NCBI GenBank assembly: GCA_038496445.1
Contig: JALMLS010000424.1
Coordinates: 62,001-126,000, forward strand
DNA from: Trichosphaerium sp. ATCC 40318
Lineage: Eukaryota; Discosea; Flabellinia; Trichosidae
Direction: 5' to 3'
Length of the DNA: 64,000 nt
A program made the position numbers and the translations under genes. Below are positions 11,842 to 24,413 of this stretch, piece by piece. Within the stretch, counting starts at the first letter, position 1. Every line of letters starts with the position of its first letter. The notes beneath the pieces were generated by a model that did not search any database, was not told where the DNA came from, and saw nothing but the letters and a program-made list of their open reading frames with translations.

Positions 11842-12766
11842 TTACTGCTTGCGGTTGTTATCAAGCCAATCCTTCACTTGCTGTTGAGAGAAGTCTTTCA
11901 TTTCCAGTGCTAGCTTGTTTGTTCTCTCAGCGTCTCTGCCACACTTGAACTCTCGTAAAACGTACCTATGCGATCCAAGAGTCACCACTGCTACTTTATC
12001 CATTACTATCAGTGGAATTTGTTTGTCAAACATCATGATACATGATGGAGCATTCATCTTGGTCCGACCATCCACCCATCTCCTGAAACCAACAGTTTTG
12101 AGATTGAACGCCTTTGCAATCTGTTCTTGTAAGGCCATCATACATTCATTTGAAGTTGTGAAAGGAAATCCTGTTACATACACCTGTTTCGCACCAGCAG
12201 CATGGAAGCTGGTAACGATCTTGTTGCCAAAATATTCCACCATACCCTCATGAAGTGCGTTGTCAATGGTTTCATCCTTACTGTACGTGATAGTAACACG
12301 TGATCCTCTCGTTTTAATTGCACGTGGGGATTTATTGAGCATGCGGAAAGTGTCGTTGACCAGTCTTTTTACCTGTGAAAGGATATCGCGTTCTGTACTG
12401 GACATTTTGTAGCCCTTCAGGCCAATAATCGCAATGTTGGCAACTGTGGTATTTAGATCCAATTTTGATTTCTGCTTGATGTTTGGTTTATGTAGCGTTG
12501 ATTTTTTACTGTACACAGTTGCGTTAGGCTTAGACACGCGATCAGAGTGTTTGGTATCCAGATGATGATTCTGTGACCTCTTATTGACCCTACGTCTCTT
12601 CTTTATGCGAGAATCGCGTCCGTGCGCTAAACAAACGGTTTAAGAATAAATAAAACGAATCCTCAAACGAAAAACTACGTATGAAGGCGCACCAGACATT
12701 TAAACCAGCTAATCGTTCTATTGGTGCTCGAGATACAATTGTTTTGAGGCTAGAAGTGGTTACCAT
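11842..12766 (-). CDS. Basic protein of unknown function with RRM-like C-terminal part
   Basis: Two exons (12766-12679 and 12626-11842) join to 290 residues starting MVTTSSLKTIV. A cluster RIKKRRRVNKR near residue 36 is a likely nuclear localisation signal. The C-terminal 190 residues alternate strands and helices (NTTVANIAIIGLKGY, VYVTGFPFTTSNE), which could be a nucleic-acid-binding alpha/beta domain. I cannot assign a family; a retroelement ORF1-like origin is possible but unsupported, as no reverse transcriptase lies nearby. The gene lies next to a relic of the nuclease-kinase family. Confidence 0.55.
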
Positions 12767-13331
12767 GTAATATTTCTGGTTTTTGATAGCCAAATCTGGT
12801 ATGTCTTGTCGTAGACTGACACTTCAAATTTCCGAGCTGTACATGTCGTTGTAGAAGTGTCGAATAACTATACAAGGCTGACAGCAAACATGAACGCACA
12901 ACTAGAGTAACAAGGAGTACAAAGCCATTGCATTTATATTGGTTCCCTTGGTATTCATTAGACGGTAGGTATTCCACGCAAGCAACGCTTACACAACATG
13001 GAGAGTATGTTCGAAAAAAAACAGTCTTTTTTTGGATAATTTGACACTTTAGGTTCAGCAGGTGATTTAGGCCTTAAAACAAATTGTGAAATGAATTGAG
13101 ATCTGACATTTTTTACACTGACTTGCCATTGCGTAACACGGACAAGAGACAACACGCTTACGTTTTGCCTGTTTAGCCACTTTATGGCTTTTGGTTATTG
13201 CCAATACAGTACAGCCCTTCAATGATCACAGGAAGTAAACTATGTAACTAACTATTTATTTTGAAATCATTAACTTGTAGCTCTTGCAAACAGAGTTTTC
13301 ACAGTATGGAGCTACTTATGCTACGCTATAT
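12767..13331. other. Intergenic region with gene relic
   Basis: No intact frame. It contains the degenerate nuclease-kinase fragment listed separately. The rest shows no recognisable signal. Confidence 0.4.
13085..13150 (-). pseudogene. Relic fragment of the nuclease-kinase gene family
   Basis: The stretch from TGAAATGAATTGAG to ACACGGACAAGAGAC aligns with 24627-24690 and 27259-27320, the C-lobe of the kinase domain in the two tandem genes, with several substitutions and small indels. No open frame remains. It shows that the family once had a copy here, about 11 kb from the present pair. Confidence 0.6.
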
Positions 13332-15558
13332 TTAGTAATCAGGTTCTGTTGCTTGTATTGAACGAGTTTTTGTCATAATCTTGGATACGGAAATGCCGTG
13401 AAGTTGTTTCCACCTGAAGAAAAAATTGTTAGAGCGCACTTAATGAATAAGAACACATGCCTGTATAGATAAATTCCAAGACCCACCAATACTGCAGCAA
13501 TAACTACCAGCACAGATACAACTGGTATGACGATAACCAAGTCATTTGATGACGATGATGATTCTGTATCGCAGTTGCTGTGATCAACGGTTATTGTAAG
13601 TAAAATACCACGAGATGTGGCTTTTGAGTTTGCCCTGAGTATATCACATGGTTGCTACATATATGTTACTTCAAGTAAGCTATAAGCGCATTACTAACCT
13701 CAGTATTACCACCATCAAGCATAAAGGTATTATCCTAAGCACGTGTCACAAAAAGGATAGCGATAAAAAAATTATGTACATCAGTTGCGCATTGAGTGAA
13801 GATTTCGATGATTTCTTGACCATCAGTGTAAGTCTCATTCTTTAATTGTATATTCACTCCATCTGTTGCAGTCATACACCCTTCAACATTCAGAATCGTA
13901 TCATTTGATGCTATAGTGATGCCACCTTAAGTACATCAAACTTAGATACAAGGAAAAAAACAGCTCAGTTTGTTACCTTCAACGTTAAAATTACCGTTTA
14001 TTGTAACATCGCTTCTAATTGTTACTGTATCACCTCTTAAAATATCTCCAGAAATAGAGCCATTGATAACGACTGTGGTATTCTCACAATCGAAATTCTG
14101 ACACCCTAAAAACAATAAGACCAAAATCACTACTAAAAAAAAAACTACAACTACCAATATTATCAGGAAGTTTCGTAGTGTATCCGACTGAATCCATGGC
14201 CACGCTCACTGCTTTAGCAGCACTTAAAATTTCCATTAATATTGCTTTATATGATACACGTACTCAGCAACAATCTCCAACTGGGTAATATTCAAGTTGG
14301 GTGGAATATTTATGCAAAAGCCAACTTAGAAAAAAAAGCCATGTTAGTACTATGTTTGCACAGTGAGAACGTAGTTAAATTTATCGTACTATCTGTTCCT
14401 TGTATTGGTTCCGTATTTCTAGTGAATACAGGTTTACCATTAACAAATACAAAGCCATCACTCCTATCTGCCAAATTCTTTACGAAATCACCGAACCCTG
14501 CTGGCGCAGCACAGAACATACAAACACGTGTATAAGCAATAAAGGGTTCTGGATATAAAACCTCGCCAACTAAATAACAAAAACAAAGTAAGCTAGTGAC
14601 TACTTTACCGGAAACTGCAGCGAAGTAAATGTAGGAAAAAAAATAGCACGTGCGTGGGTCTTCGTATGTTGTGCACATGAAATCAAGAGGTAACGGTGTA
14701 TATGCTACTTGAATTATAGGTGGGTAAGGTGAATCACATGAAAAGAATTCGTGAGGGTTGGCAGCGTCTGGATAGTTAGTTAAAATGCGTTGGAGGACGT
14801 TATCTTGAACTTCATTTGACACAAACTTGGTAATGCGTGTACCTTGTTTAATCAACCAACCTAAATTTTTTACAGTACCAAATGGATTTGCCCATTTCCT
14901 TACTGTTTCTGTGACGGATATATTGGCGTATTGGTCCTGAATAATGCTATCGTATGTTCCAGATAATTCAGCGTTATAGTTTGTACCAGGCACTAGAATA
15001 GCATGTCACGTGAGTAAACGCTTTGAGCTCAAATTGTGTAAAATCGAAAAAAAAGTCCGAAAATATCTCACCAGGACCGTTATTTGAAGGAAAAGATTGC
15101 CAAGTCGTAGCCACTGACCAAGGCGTTATCATCTCATATGCATAACCAGATGCTTCATTTTGTATCACATTCGACACACGTACAAATAGATTGGCAGAGT
15201 CAATCGTAAAACCGACAGGAACAATACCATTTGGACCTATTTGTAGTTTTTTAGCGTTAAATAAAATGTCCAAAAAATTAATAGTTCAAAAAGTGTACCG
15301 TCGTGGAGGAATATTTCAAAGTATAGGAGCGTTTGGCTGTTAGTAGTATTACCCGGATCATATATGTCGACATTAGCGCATAAATTAATCGAGCCAACGC
15401 CAGGAAGAATACGGGCATTAAAAGTTTGAGCACAAACTATCACGTGTTTTAAATTAGGGAGTACGCTAGACAACTTTCTTAATAAGAACTTTTCTAATAC
15501 CTTGAGAAACCGCTAAAAAGAGGAAATAAATGACACATATATGTAGTATATAATGCAT
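13332..15558 (-). CDS. Type I membrane receptor with DNRLRE domain and beta-helix stalk
   Basis: Twelve exons from the ATG at 15558 (signal peptide HICVIYFLFLAVSQ) join to about 559 residues. Residues about 20-260 have the DNRLRE/disaggregatase-related pattern found in extracellular proteins: LFVRVSNVIQ, then WSVATTWQSFPS, VTETVRKW and NLGWLIKQ. A beta-strand-rich part follows (TVVINGSISGDILRG, VTINGNFNVEG), then a membrane helix (VIVIPVVSVLVVIAAVLVGL) and a short basic tail. Exons: 15501-15558, 15299-15436, 15072-15236, 14609-14992, 14351-14569, 14264-14324, 14155-14222, 13977-14105, 13780-13925, 13699-13734, 13461-13654, 13332-13413. The intron 14325-14350 is 26 nt. The last intron is GC-AG in this model; a GT donor 4 nt later gives a different tail ending at 13339. 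Likely a cell-surface glycan-binding protein. Confidence 0.65.
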
Positions 15559-16025
15559 ATGATTTGTGCTGTAAGTATGGATGTTTGTGGGGAATGATCT
15601 CAGATTTTAATGTAGGCCTAAAAAAGAAAGTGAGGGAAACTTAACTGTGTCAAGTCATGACACGCGGGCATTGGCACGTGACACTTTTTTGTGAATAGTA
15701 ACCGATAAAAACAGTCTTTACATACATGCGTTGTATGGGAGATATGGTACGGTTTGATAGAGTGGCAGTACAAAGTGATTCGCAAATGTCTTTACTCTGA
15801 CTGATAATTCAACAAGATTTCGACAAAGGTATGTTTTTTTGGTACCGTAGAAGAGTTACAAGGAAAAATAGAACAAGTCCGGTTTCACCTAATATATCTT
15901 CGTTCGTTTTACCGGTATGTGAACTTCATATCTTTGGAACGAAATACATTTCTCCGCTTTTTTTTTCGTTTTTTTTTTTTTACCTTTCTAGTGGTTAAAA
16001 CAGACCCTTATTATTGGCTTGGATT
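15559..16025. other. Intergenic region
   Basis: Promoter of the DNRLRE receptor and 3' side of the IscA gene. It contains poly-T tracts and a CACGTG site near 15676; nothing else is supported. Confidence 0.4.
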
Positions 16026-16595
16026 TTATTTTGATACAGAGAAAGACTCTTCACAAGCACAGAGACTCTTAGCGTTTGGATTTTGAAATTTAAACTGGGA
16101 CATTTCAGGTTTTTTAATGTAGTCAAGTTCTGTCCCTACTATGTACAATTCGGCTTTACGGTCAACTAGAACCGTTAAATCTATAAACAAGTAAGCCATA
16201 TAATAGATTAATACTGTCATTTGAGCTTCATACCATCTTCTTTTACGATATTATCTGTTTCTTTAACATCGGTGGCGTATTCCATCCAGTATTTGAACTG
16301 TGCACAGCCACCTAGTTTATCGTTAGTGTTTTAGGCGTTTGATCGTATTTTATTTTAATTCTTAACCGTACCAGGTTTTACGCCTACACGTATACCTTTC
16401 ATATCAGGTTTTTTAGATATAATACTCCTTAGCTTTGAGCGAGCATTGTCTGTCTGGTAAAAATATTAAAACTTATTTATTTTGCGATTTTACGCGCTAT
16501 TAACGCTAATAAATGCGTAACAGCATTTTTTTACGTACAACAGTGAAAAGTGCCCTTTGGGGTCTCTTCAACCGAGTTGCTAGTCTTGTAGCCAT
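16026..16595 (-). CDS. A-type iron-sulfur cluster assembly protein (ISA2/IscA-like)
   Basis: Four exons (16595-16539, 16453-16372, 16311-16234, 16180-16026) join to 123 residues. The HesB/IscA fold is evident: VGVKPGGCAQFKYWMEY with the first conserved cysteine, VLVDRKAELYIVGTELDY, and the C-terminal NPNAKSLCACEESFSV with the C-x-C pair that completes the cluster site. The first 19 residues (MATRLATRLKRPQRALFTV) are Arg-rich, Ser/Thr/Ala-rich and acid-free, like a mitochondrial presequence. IscA/ISA proteins help make [4Fe-4S] clusters in the organelle. IscA2 rather than IscA1 is suggested by the YWMEY context, but this is a weak call. Confidence 0.85.
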
Positions 16596-16782
16596 AAACA
16601 GCCCTCAACTGCAATGTATTTTAAGCTTGTTGAGCTCAGTACAGAATATAGAAATATTTCTCGCGTGAAAATAATTACGTTGACTTTGAATTTTTTGACT
16701 GTTTTTATTCCACAAGTTTTTTCATCGATGTGCGCTCAAGGTCAAACAAGCATGCTATTGTGTAGCTAAAAAGCGAATGCGT

Positions 16783-19649
16783 TTACAACCACTCGGTTGT
16801 ACCAGGTGGTTTTCCTGTCAAATCATATACAACACGTGATATACCCTCAATAGCCATTATTTCTTTTGCCATCTCTTCAACTGTTTCTTGCGTGATATGC
16901 TTTCCAGGCACAGCAGGAGACCCGGTCATAAAGTCCTAAACAAGCGTAAGTAACACGAGCCTATAATATCTTTAAACACAACATGCCTGGGTCCTAAAGG
17001 TTCTAATAGCGATAGAGTGACCATCACCGCCTTCAAAGTCTACTGGGAACAGAACAACAGGCATTTGAGAAAGGCGTGGTACTTGCTTATGCTTGAGTAA
17101 AATCTAAACGGCATGAGCCTGCGCACGTGGTTGCAAAATGTCGTTTCTCAAAATACCTCAAACGCTTTGGCGTCTGCGCGCTGGAGTAGTGCTATCTCCT
17201 TCGGCAGTAAGTACGTTGGCGTGATCTTTTTGATAGGCGCATCAAAAGGAGCACCAAAAGTATACACAACACGGTTGATGTTATGGCAGACCTAAAAGTT
17301 TGGTAAGCGCCTTTGTCATCAAGCACAAAGCTTGAATACCTTTGGAATTGCAGAAGCAAAGAAAAAGTAAGGATCCCACGCATCACCAGTTGGTATTGAT
17401 TTACATGATAAAGCAGCAACATAGCTATAGGTCCTACAATCACCTTGAACTCCAACAGATTGGATAGGCAACAAAGTTGATGAGATAGATTTATCAGCTA
17501 TTACTTTTTTCCTCATTTCTGTTGCCTCTGGTGCCATTTTACCAAGCCATACCTTTCAGAGAAACAGTAAGCATATAGTTCTAAAACCAAAGTCTTAAAC
17601 GCACGTCTAGTTCTTGTTTCTTTTCTTTGGTGATAAACTTATCATCATTGCTTACAAGGTAAGATACAATACCAAAAGTTTCGTCATAGTTATCTGAAAC
17701 AAGAAGTTACAAAAACAACTTGTGCATGATTTTCTAAGTACCAAGGAATGGTTCAGAAGCGCAAATAATACGAATAGCTAGTCCTGGACCAGGGAATGGA
17801 TGTCTTGAAACGAGCTCATCAGGGAGACCCAAACTGCGACCAAGCTCACGTACTTCGTCCTGTTCGTTAAAGTTATACAGTCGGTTTTCGAAAACAGGCT
17901 TACCTTGTGGTACTCTTGTAGAGGCTCAACGATTCTTCCAATATCACGCAATTTACGTACTAAATTAGTATCGTTGTGATGTGTTTTGATAACATTTGCT
18001 GAAGCAGAAGCGATTTTTGAAGCAGATTCAATCAAGTCAGGACGTAATGTTCCTTGAGCAAGAACAATATTTTCTGGATCAAGTTTAAGTTCTTGAATTT
18101 TAGCTTGTGCGACCTGTATAGTTTAGTAGTAATTATGAAATAGGTATCAGAATATTAACAAGTCACATGAACATACTGTCATGAAAGTATCACCAATTAT
18201 TTTTCTTCTCTCTTCTGGAGAAATAGTATCTTTTAGTTTTTTCGTTTGCTTTCCATTAACCTCTGTTGTAGCATTAAAGAATGTCTCTCCTGCATTTAGA
18301 ACTATTCAAATATTAAACAATAACAATATAAAAGACTGTACATACCTTGTAGTGATATACCAACACCCTCAAGCGCAACTTTTACTTTAGCACTTTCCTT
18401 TAAAAATGGTTAATGGAATATTTAAACGAAAATTGTGTACTTCGTGTCTCATGAATCCGTTATCTACATGAATAGCATATACATTTTCGGATCCAATAGC
18501 TTCTTTACATAAAGCAGCACAAACTGTTGAATCTACACCACCAGAAACAAGAACAAGGATTTGTTTTTTGCCAACTTTGCTCTAAACAACTTAATGTTAA
18601 TTTAAAGGTTTTTTCTTGTTTTTACCCACGTACCCTAATGTAATCTTTTGCTAACTGCATCCTATCAGCTGGAGTAAACGATCCAGAGAAACCACAAACA
18701 GAAAAGAGGAAGTTCTTAAACATCATCTTGCCATTCTCTGTAAGATCTACCTAAAGACAATTAAATGTCAGCGTATTATCACTTAAACCAAAAAAGAAGA
18801 CGCACTTCTGGATGAAACTGAATACCGTATATCTTCGCCTTGTCTTATTGAAATCATTGTCATTAGCATGTAAAATACCTTAAATAGTATTTAAGTGTAC
18901 CATTTGCAATACCAGAAATAATCTCTCCTGAACGTGCGATGACATTATAGCCCTTAAATGAAAAAAATTAATACAAATAAAAATGCACTAACAAACAAAA
19001 TAACACTTACCTCTCCTGGATTGGTTACAGTATCACCATGTGTCAAAAGAACTTTTTGTTTCTCATCCATATTTTCAAACAAAGCCGATGTTGTAGTCAC
19101 CTATTAGCACATGTTAAACGTCATTCGCGAAATCTAACTTTTTTTCTGAATTTATGTGTATTTCTTCTATTACTAACTCACTTTGATCTCAAATTGACCG
19201 TCTTCTCGCTCATTCTCTTGAGATACTTTACCTTTGGCGTGATGGGCAATCATTTGCATGCCATAACAAATACCAAGGATTGGAAGACCCAATTCGAATA
19301 TTTTTTCGTCGTACCTATACCTCACGCGTTTAACACTAGTTTAAAGCTACCAGACGCACTTTGGGGCAGTTGAAGAATAAACAGAGCCAGGGCCACCAGA
19401 TATTATAATAGCTATACCACGATTAACTCATTGATAGAGGGAACACTGTAAAGAACCTTTGAAGCCGCTTTTTTTTAATTCTTCAGCAGGCGTATTAAGA
19501 GGCAGTAATTCGGTGTTGACATTCAATTCTCTAACTCTCCTGTCAATCACCTTGCCATACTGAGCTCCTGCGTCAAGAATCGCTAAAACCTCTCTGAACG
19601 AGTCAATAATAACTCATGAATAATCGCCTACGCACCCAGTTTGAGCCAT
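16783..19649 (-). CDS. guaA: GMP synthase (glutamine-hydrolysing)
   Basis: A multi-exon gene starting MAQTG at 19649. The class I amidotransferase half shows [28 protein letters not shown], the nucleophile motif GICYGMQM (near 19255) and THGDTV. The ATP-pyrophosphatase half carries the P-loop SGGVDST (near 18540) and ends with the typical [13 protein letters not shown]. It converts XMP, glutamine and ATP to GMP in purine synthesis and is cytosolic. At least ten short introns are visible as frame breaks. It shares a divergent promoter (about 135 bp) with the arrestin-SH3 gene. The guaA name is the bacterial symbol; eukaryotic orthologues are called GMPS or GUA1. Confidence 0.92.
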
Positions 19650-19785
19650 GCTACGTTGTTCGTCTACAAAATACCGAAAGGAAATTTTTTTCAACTTTTT
19701 TCTTTTGTACAAGTCGCCAAGTTACTGTTACTGTAAAACACCAAACGCGCAATACAATAATGTCTACAGCGTAACAGGTTATGAA

Positions 19786-22700
19786 ATGAGTGTCACAGTG
19801 GATTTACCCCGCGATGAGTACGTGGTTGGAGAATACGTCGAAGGAGCTGTACGTTATTAACACGCGTTAACAAATGTAACGTTTGTTAATGGTGCCATCA
19901 TATTAGGTTACATATACGCCAGACAAAGAGAGAAAGACAAGGGGAGTGTATATAACCTTTTTTGGCTTTCAGGAAGTTAAAGATGGCCCTAATATCCTTG
20001 GTACACTTCAGAACGCGTTACTAACTTACCAATATCGCCTAGACGCGAAAAAAGTCGACTTCTTCTCCACTACCAAGACACTATGGGGTGTCAAACACGA
20101 CAGACAAGATGGAGGTATGAAGCGCAAGTACGTCATATGGTAGGCCACTATAAGCGTAAAATAACTCAAAAAGGTTACCTGCGAATCGAGCTCACACTTG
20201 GCCGTTCTCTTTCGAACTACCTGACCATGTACCGCCTTCTATTGTATACAAAAACGGAAAAGTACGTGTCAAATGTTTGTAAACGCTAAAACGAGTATTT
20301 CGTTGTAAACGGTCCGGATTATGTATCTAATAAGCGTAGGTACGCACGATATATGGTTTTGAAGTCGTAGTACAAATTCCAGCCACGATAGGGAACAAAA
20401 ACATTAAAATCAAGCATTACATACGTGTTGGCATTCTTTATGGTCATATACCTGGAAAGGCAGCATCGTTACGTCAAAAATCACCAAAGCTATTTTGGGA
20501 TAGCAAAAAGAAGAATACGTGTAGATACAAGTAAGTAAAAAGACTAAAGAAAAATTTGATAGTTTTTTTTTTCGCATTTTTTGCTGATAGTACTTGCAGC
20601 GCTCAGGCAAATAAAAAGTTGACATGGCCAGGTGATAATGTTAGAGTAACTCTTGAAGTACAAAATGACAGTAAAAGACACGTGAAAGGTTTTTTTTTAA
20701 AGGTACATAAAATTGTCTTTTTTTAAACGTTTTCTCAATGTGTCACTTTTTTTGACATTTTTTCTTATTTTTTTCTTAGCTTCAACAAAATTGGGTTTTA
20801 GCAGAAAAAGAAGAATCCATCTCTCTTTTAAAATACACTATCACTGAAGGATTTCCTTTGGCTCCTGGTTTTCAAAAAAAGGTACAATCCAATAAAACAA
20901 CTCGAAATAATTGTCTTTTTTCTGAAGGTGCATTATGGATTACCTATTCCTGAAAATGTGCCTTGCACTGTACCTCATTCAGCGCTTATATCGCTTCAAT
21001 ATATAATCAAATTTGTGTTTTATATGGGTTTTGGTACTAAGCTTACTGCACTAAGTATGCCTATTGTAGTCGCTTCTTTTCCAGAGCTGCAACCAAGGTT
21101 TGTGTTTCGACTTTAGATTTTCCACATTTTTCACAATTGATTTTGTTTAGGTTGAATAACGGAGAACCAGCAGAGACTCACTTTGTTACACCTCCTAAAC
21201 TAGTTCTATCAGATGATCAACTTGATAAATTGGTGGAGGAAGCATTAAGTGACAGTGAAGACGAGAAAGAATGGCAACAAGAAGAAGAGCAAAATGAAAT
21301 AGAGGAAGAAGCTCCAAAACTAAGTACAATCGTTCTCCTCTTAATAGTAGAAGTAACTTTATCATAGATACGCCCTCCGTACGAGCGAAACTCCCCTCAG
21401 GCCCTCCAGCCCGCCGACGCCCAGTACCTCTTCCTCCAAAGGTTACAACTAAACAACCAGCGCCAAGAAAAGCAGCGCCAAAAAAGTCTGCACCAAAAAA
21501 AATGGGTGGTAAATATGCACCTAAGAAATCAGCGTATCAACGCCCTAAATATCGACCAAACGTACCACCTGCAAAGAAAGGCAAGCGTGTAAAGTTAAGA
21601 CTAAAAAAGAGACCTTTGAAGAAGGGTAAACGTTCATTTGTGGGAAGACCTAAAAAACCACTTCCAGAGGTACTCTAACCTTCTCAGTATTATCCTAATT
21701 TTGTATAAGGTTCAACCTAACAAGAAAGAAAAAACTGAAGCAATACCTGAATTTATGAGCCATCGAGATCCACGTGTATGGATTTGTGATAAAAATGTAC
21801 TTGTTGTTAATTTTTGTTCCTCTTTAGGGAAGAATCTGGGCGCTTCCTGCTGCTACAGCTACAAGTTTAGTTCCTACAAGTAAAAGAGACGTAACAGATA
21901 GACCTGTAGGATATGCAACGGTACATAAACATCAAAACATTTTACACATGAAAAAAATTAACTACAGCTCTTTTTTTGTTTGATGCATCTCCGCTTTACC
22001 AATGTTAGCCAAAAAAACATGAAGAAAACAATTGAAGAAAGAAAAAATAACCTTTTTGTAGGCATTGTCTCGTTTTACAGCCGAAAACGAAACAGAAATT
22101 AGTTTTTTGATAAATGATAGAATTGAAATATTACAGTACGTTGTGCTAGAGCACCTTTTTTTGGGTTGTAATTCCGACATTTATTGATTTTATCTTTTCA
22201 GAGATGATAGAGGCGATGGGTGGCTTGTTGGTAAGTTACGTGATAAAGTAGGGTTGGTTCCAGAAAGCTATGTATCGTATGAACCTCTGTTACCAGAAAC
22301 GATATCACCTCCAGATTCCGATCGAAGTCATGAAGAACTGCCCTCACCTACGCCAATACAGGCGGTCCCAGAGCCATCAGTGCCCCCTATCAAACCTCAC
22401 CCGTTTGTCAAACAAAATACAGCGCCTGTTGTGAACTCTGAACAGATTGTACAACCTGTAGTGCATGTGCAATCATCAAGACTTCCAGAAACAGCTGATT
22501 TTACGGAATGGTGGGAAGATGAACCAAAACCTCAACAACCTCCACCAACCCAATATCATCAACCTCATGCTGTATCTTCTCCTGGACCTCCAAAGATTAA
22601 TAGGCGTAGTCAACCAGCATTTCAAGGATCCAGTATGCCCCCAAAGATCAACAGAGGCACTAGGAATGCGTAAGCTTTGCTATTTTGATTTGTTGCTTTT

Positions 22701-22826
22701 TTTTTTAACTATTTTTTCAGCAACGCCTCAGCGCCACCACCTGTAAATAGAATTGTAAAACCAAACGTACCACCCATAAATAGAGGTTCTAAACCAAAAA
22801 TAAATAGAGGGACTAAACCCTTTTGA
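19786..22826 (+). CDS. Arrestin-fold adaptor with SH3 domain and proline-rich tail
   Basis: Many exons starting MSVTVDLPRDEY at 19786. The N-terminal half is an alpha-arrestin: LPANRAHTWPFSFELPDHVP and KVRTIYGFEVVVQIP in the arrestin-N sandwich, then a second sandwich. After it come an acidic segment, a strongly basic Pro/Lys linker at 21370-21670 (APKKSAPKKMGG), and an SH3 domain whose core reads FTAENETEISFL, GDGWLVGKL, VGLVPESYV. The tail is proline-rich with repeats PPKINRG, PPINRG and PKINRG and ends at the TGA 22824-22826. Alpha-arrestins recruit cargo to endocytic and ubiquitin machinery. The SH3 and tail suggest links to actin or endocytic partners, possibly including the class I myosin at 40-45 kb; that link is inference. 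Exon phases agree across the arrestin core. Confidence 0.75.
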
Positions 22827-22903
22827 AAAGAAAGAGAAGACAGATAAGTGTAAGGAACTTTTTATTAACTTTATCAAGAAAGGTTTGATTTTTAGTAAGT
22901 TGG

Positions 22904-23995
22904 CTACTCTTTGACATATCGTGGGTACGTAGACCTAGCGTCTTTTGTTTCTTGTAGGTTTAATTCGACTGTCTTTATATACGACGTTATGTTAGTCTGT
23001 GCAACTGTAGTACCATTTGGAGTGGTAACCCTTGAAAAAAAAAGTAAGCGTATCTCATTCCTATCCATTTTCTTACCATCCTCTACCTCCCAGATCGGGA
23101 GACCCTGACTCACAGAATCTATTTGAAGACAAACAAAACGCACCAGAAGTAATAGCAGCACATTTACCTAAAAGTAACTTAGAACTCTTTCTATACGATA
23201 GTGTTTTTTTCTTCTTTTTTTCTTACCTCCTGCTACCCAGTTTTCCAAAGACCCACGTTCTGTAGAACGTGGTACGACCAAAATATCCATACCATCTTTA
23301 CCCATCTTTCTAGCATGTTCAAAAAACCACATATCAGAACAAATCTACACGACATATAAGACAAGCAACTAAACCTCCTTGATTTACCTGCATGCCAATT
23401 GTGACATTATTTCCTCCTACTTCAACATCTATTGTCTCAAACTTTGCTTCAGGGCTCATGTCATACCATGTAGCTTCCCAGAATCCTTCTTCATCCGGTA
23501 GGTAGTGCTTGGTATGAAAAAAAGATACCTTATTGTCTTTCCAAACGAATCCTAACAAATTCTCAAGTTAATAAGCTGATCGCCATGCAAGTGGTAGTAC
23601 CTTCGTTAAATCGTTTACCATCCCTTTCAACGGCAACAGTACTAATTATAACAGGGTAACCAAGCGTTGAAAGTATGCCAGATTCACTGATAGAAGTTTG
23701 ATGAGCTTTCTTTTGAATGAAGCTGATTAGTTGCTAAACAGCTTAATGTGGTTCGTACAACCGATGATGCCCATTTCTTATCGTCTACCTCTTTATTGGC
23801 GTAGATCCATTCAAAAAAAGGCATTTCTACGCGTGGAATAAGCGAAACAAGGCTCTAAAAGTCATTTGTACGCTTACCTGGCAACAACAGTAAATCGGGA
23901 TTATTTAGCTTTGCATGAGCTCGTAGAGCCTTCCAGGACGCTTCACGATCTTTTTCAGACTCAAGGGGCAATTGACACACTGTAGCACGTATCAT
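22904..23995 (-). CDS. Carbon-nitrogen hydrolase (nitrilase superfamily)
   Basis: A multi-exon gene from MIRATVCQLPLESEK at 23995 to a TAG at 22904. The three nitrilase catalytic positions can be followed: Glu in LLLLPEMPFFEW, a Lys in the central strand (about 23520-23560, LGFVWKDNKVSFFHTK) and Cys in TIGMQICSDMWFFEHARKM. DILVVPRSTER follows, as in amidase/carbamoylase members. These enzymes hydrolyse a C-N bond of a nitrile, amide or carbamoyl group through a Cys nucleophile; the exact subfamily is not clear. It converges on the arrestin-SH3 gene with only 77 bp between stops. Confidence 0.8.
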
Positions 23996-24413
23996 GTTTA
24001 TGTTAATTTAACTACAGATTGTTACAAGGAAATTTCGTATTGACTTAACATAGTTTTATTAGGCACACTTGCTACTCTTTTCGGCGAAACTATAGCCTAA
24101 TAATGAACTTCACTTGTACGTTATTATAGAAGAGTTTATCTCTACAAAGCCCAAATAACATGTGGGGTGGTACTTTGGCAAAGCACTTTGATCGGTTTTA
24201 AGACACCGTTTTCTACTCACTTTTTTGGTAAATTATTTATTGGGTTTACTTGGCTGGTACACTCATACAACCGCATCATAGTTTACACGATCTAGAGGTT
24301 CTTGATGCTATAAATTTAGTTTGATTGTGATTGGTAGCTTTGTGGGAACTTATCGCCAACTGGTTGTACTTAAACACCACTACATAGTAAGGTGGATAAA
24401 AATAGATATACTT
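23996..24413. other. Intergenic region
   Basis: No coding or RNA signal seen; upstream of the nitrilase gene and 3' of the first nuclease-kinase gene. Confidence 0.4.
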
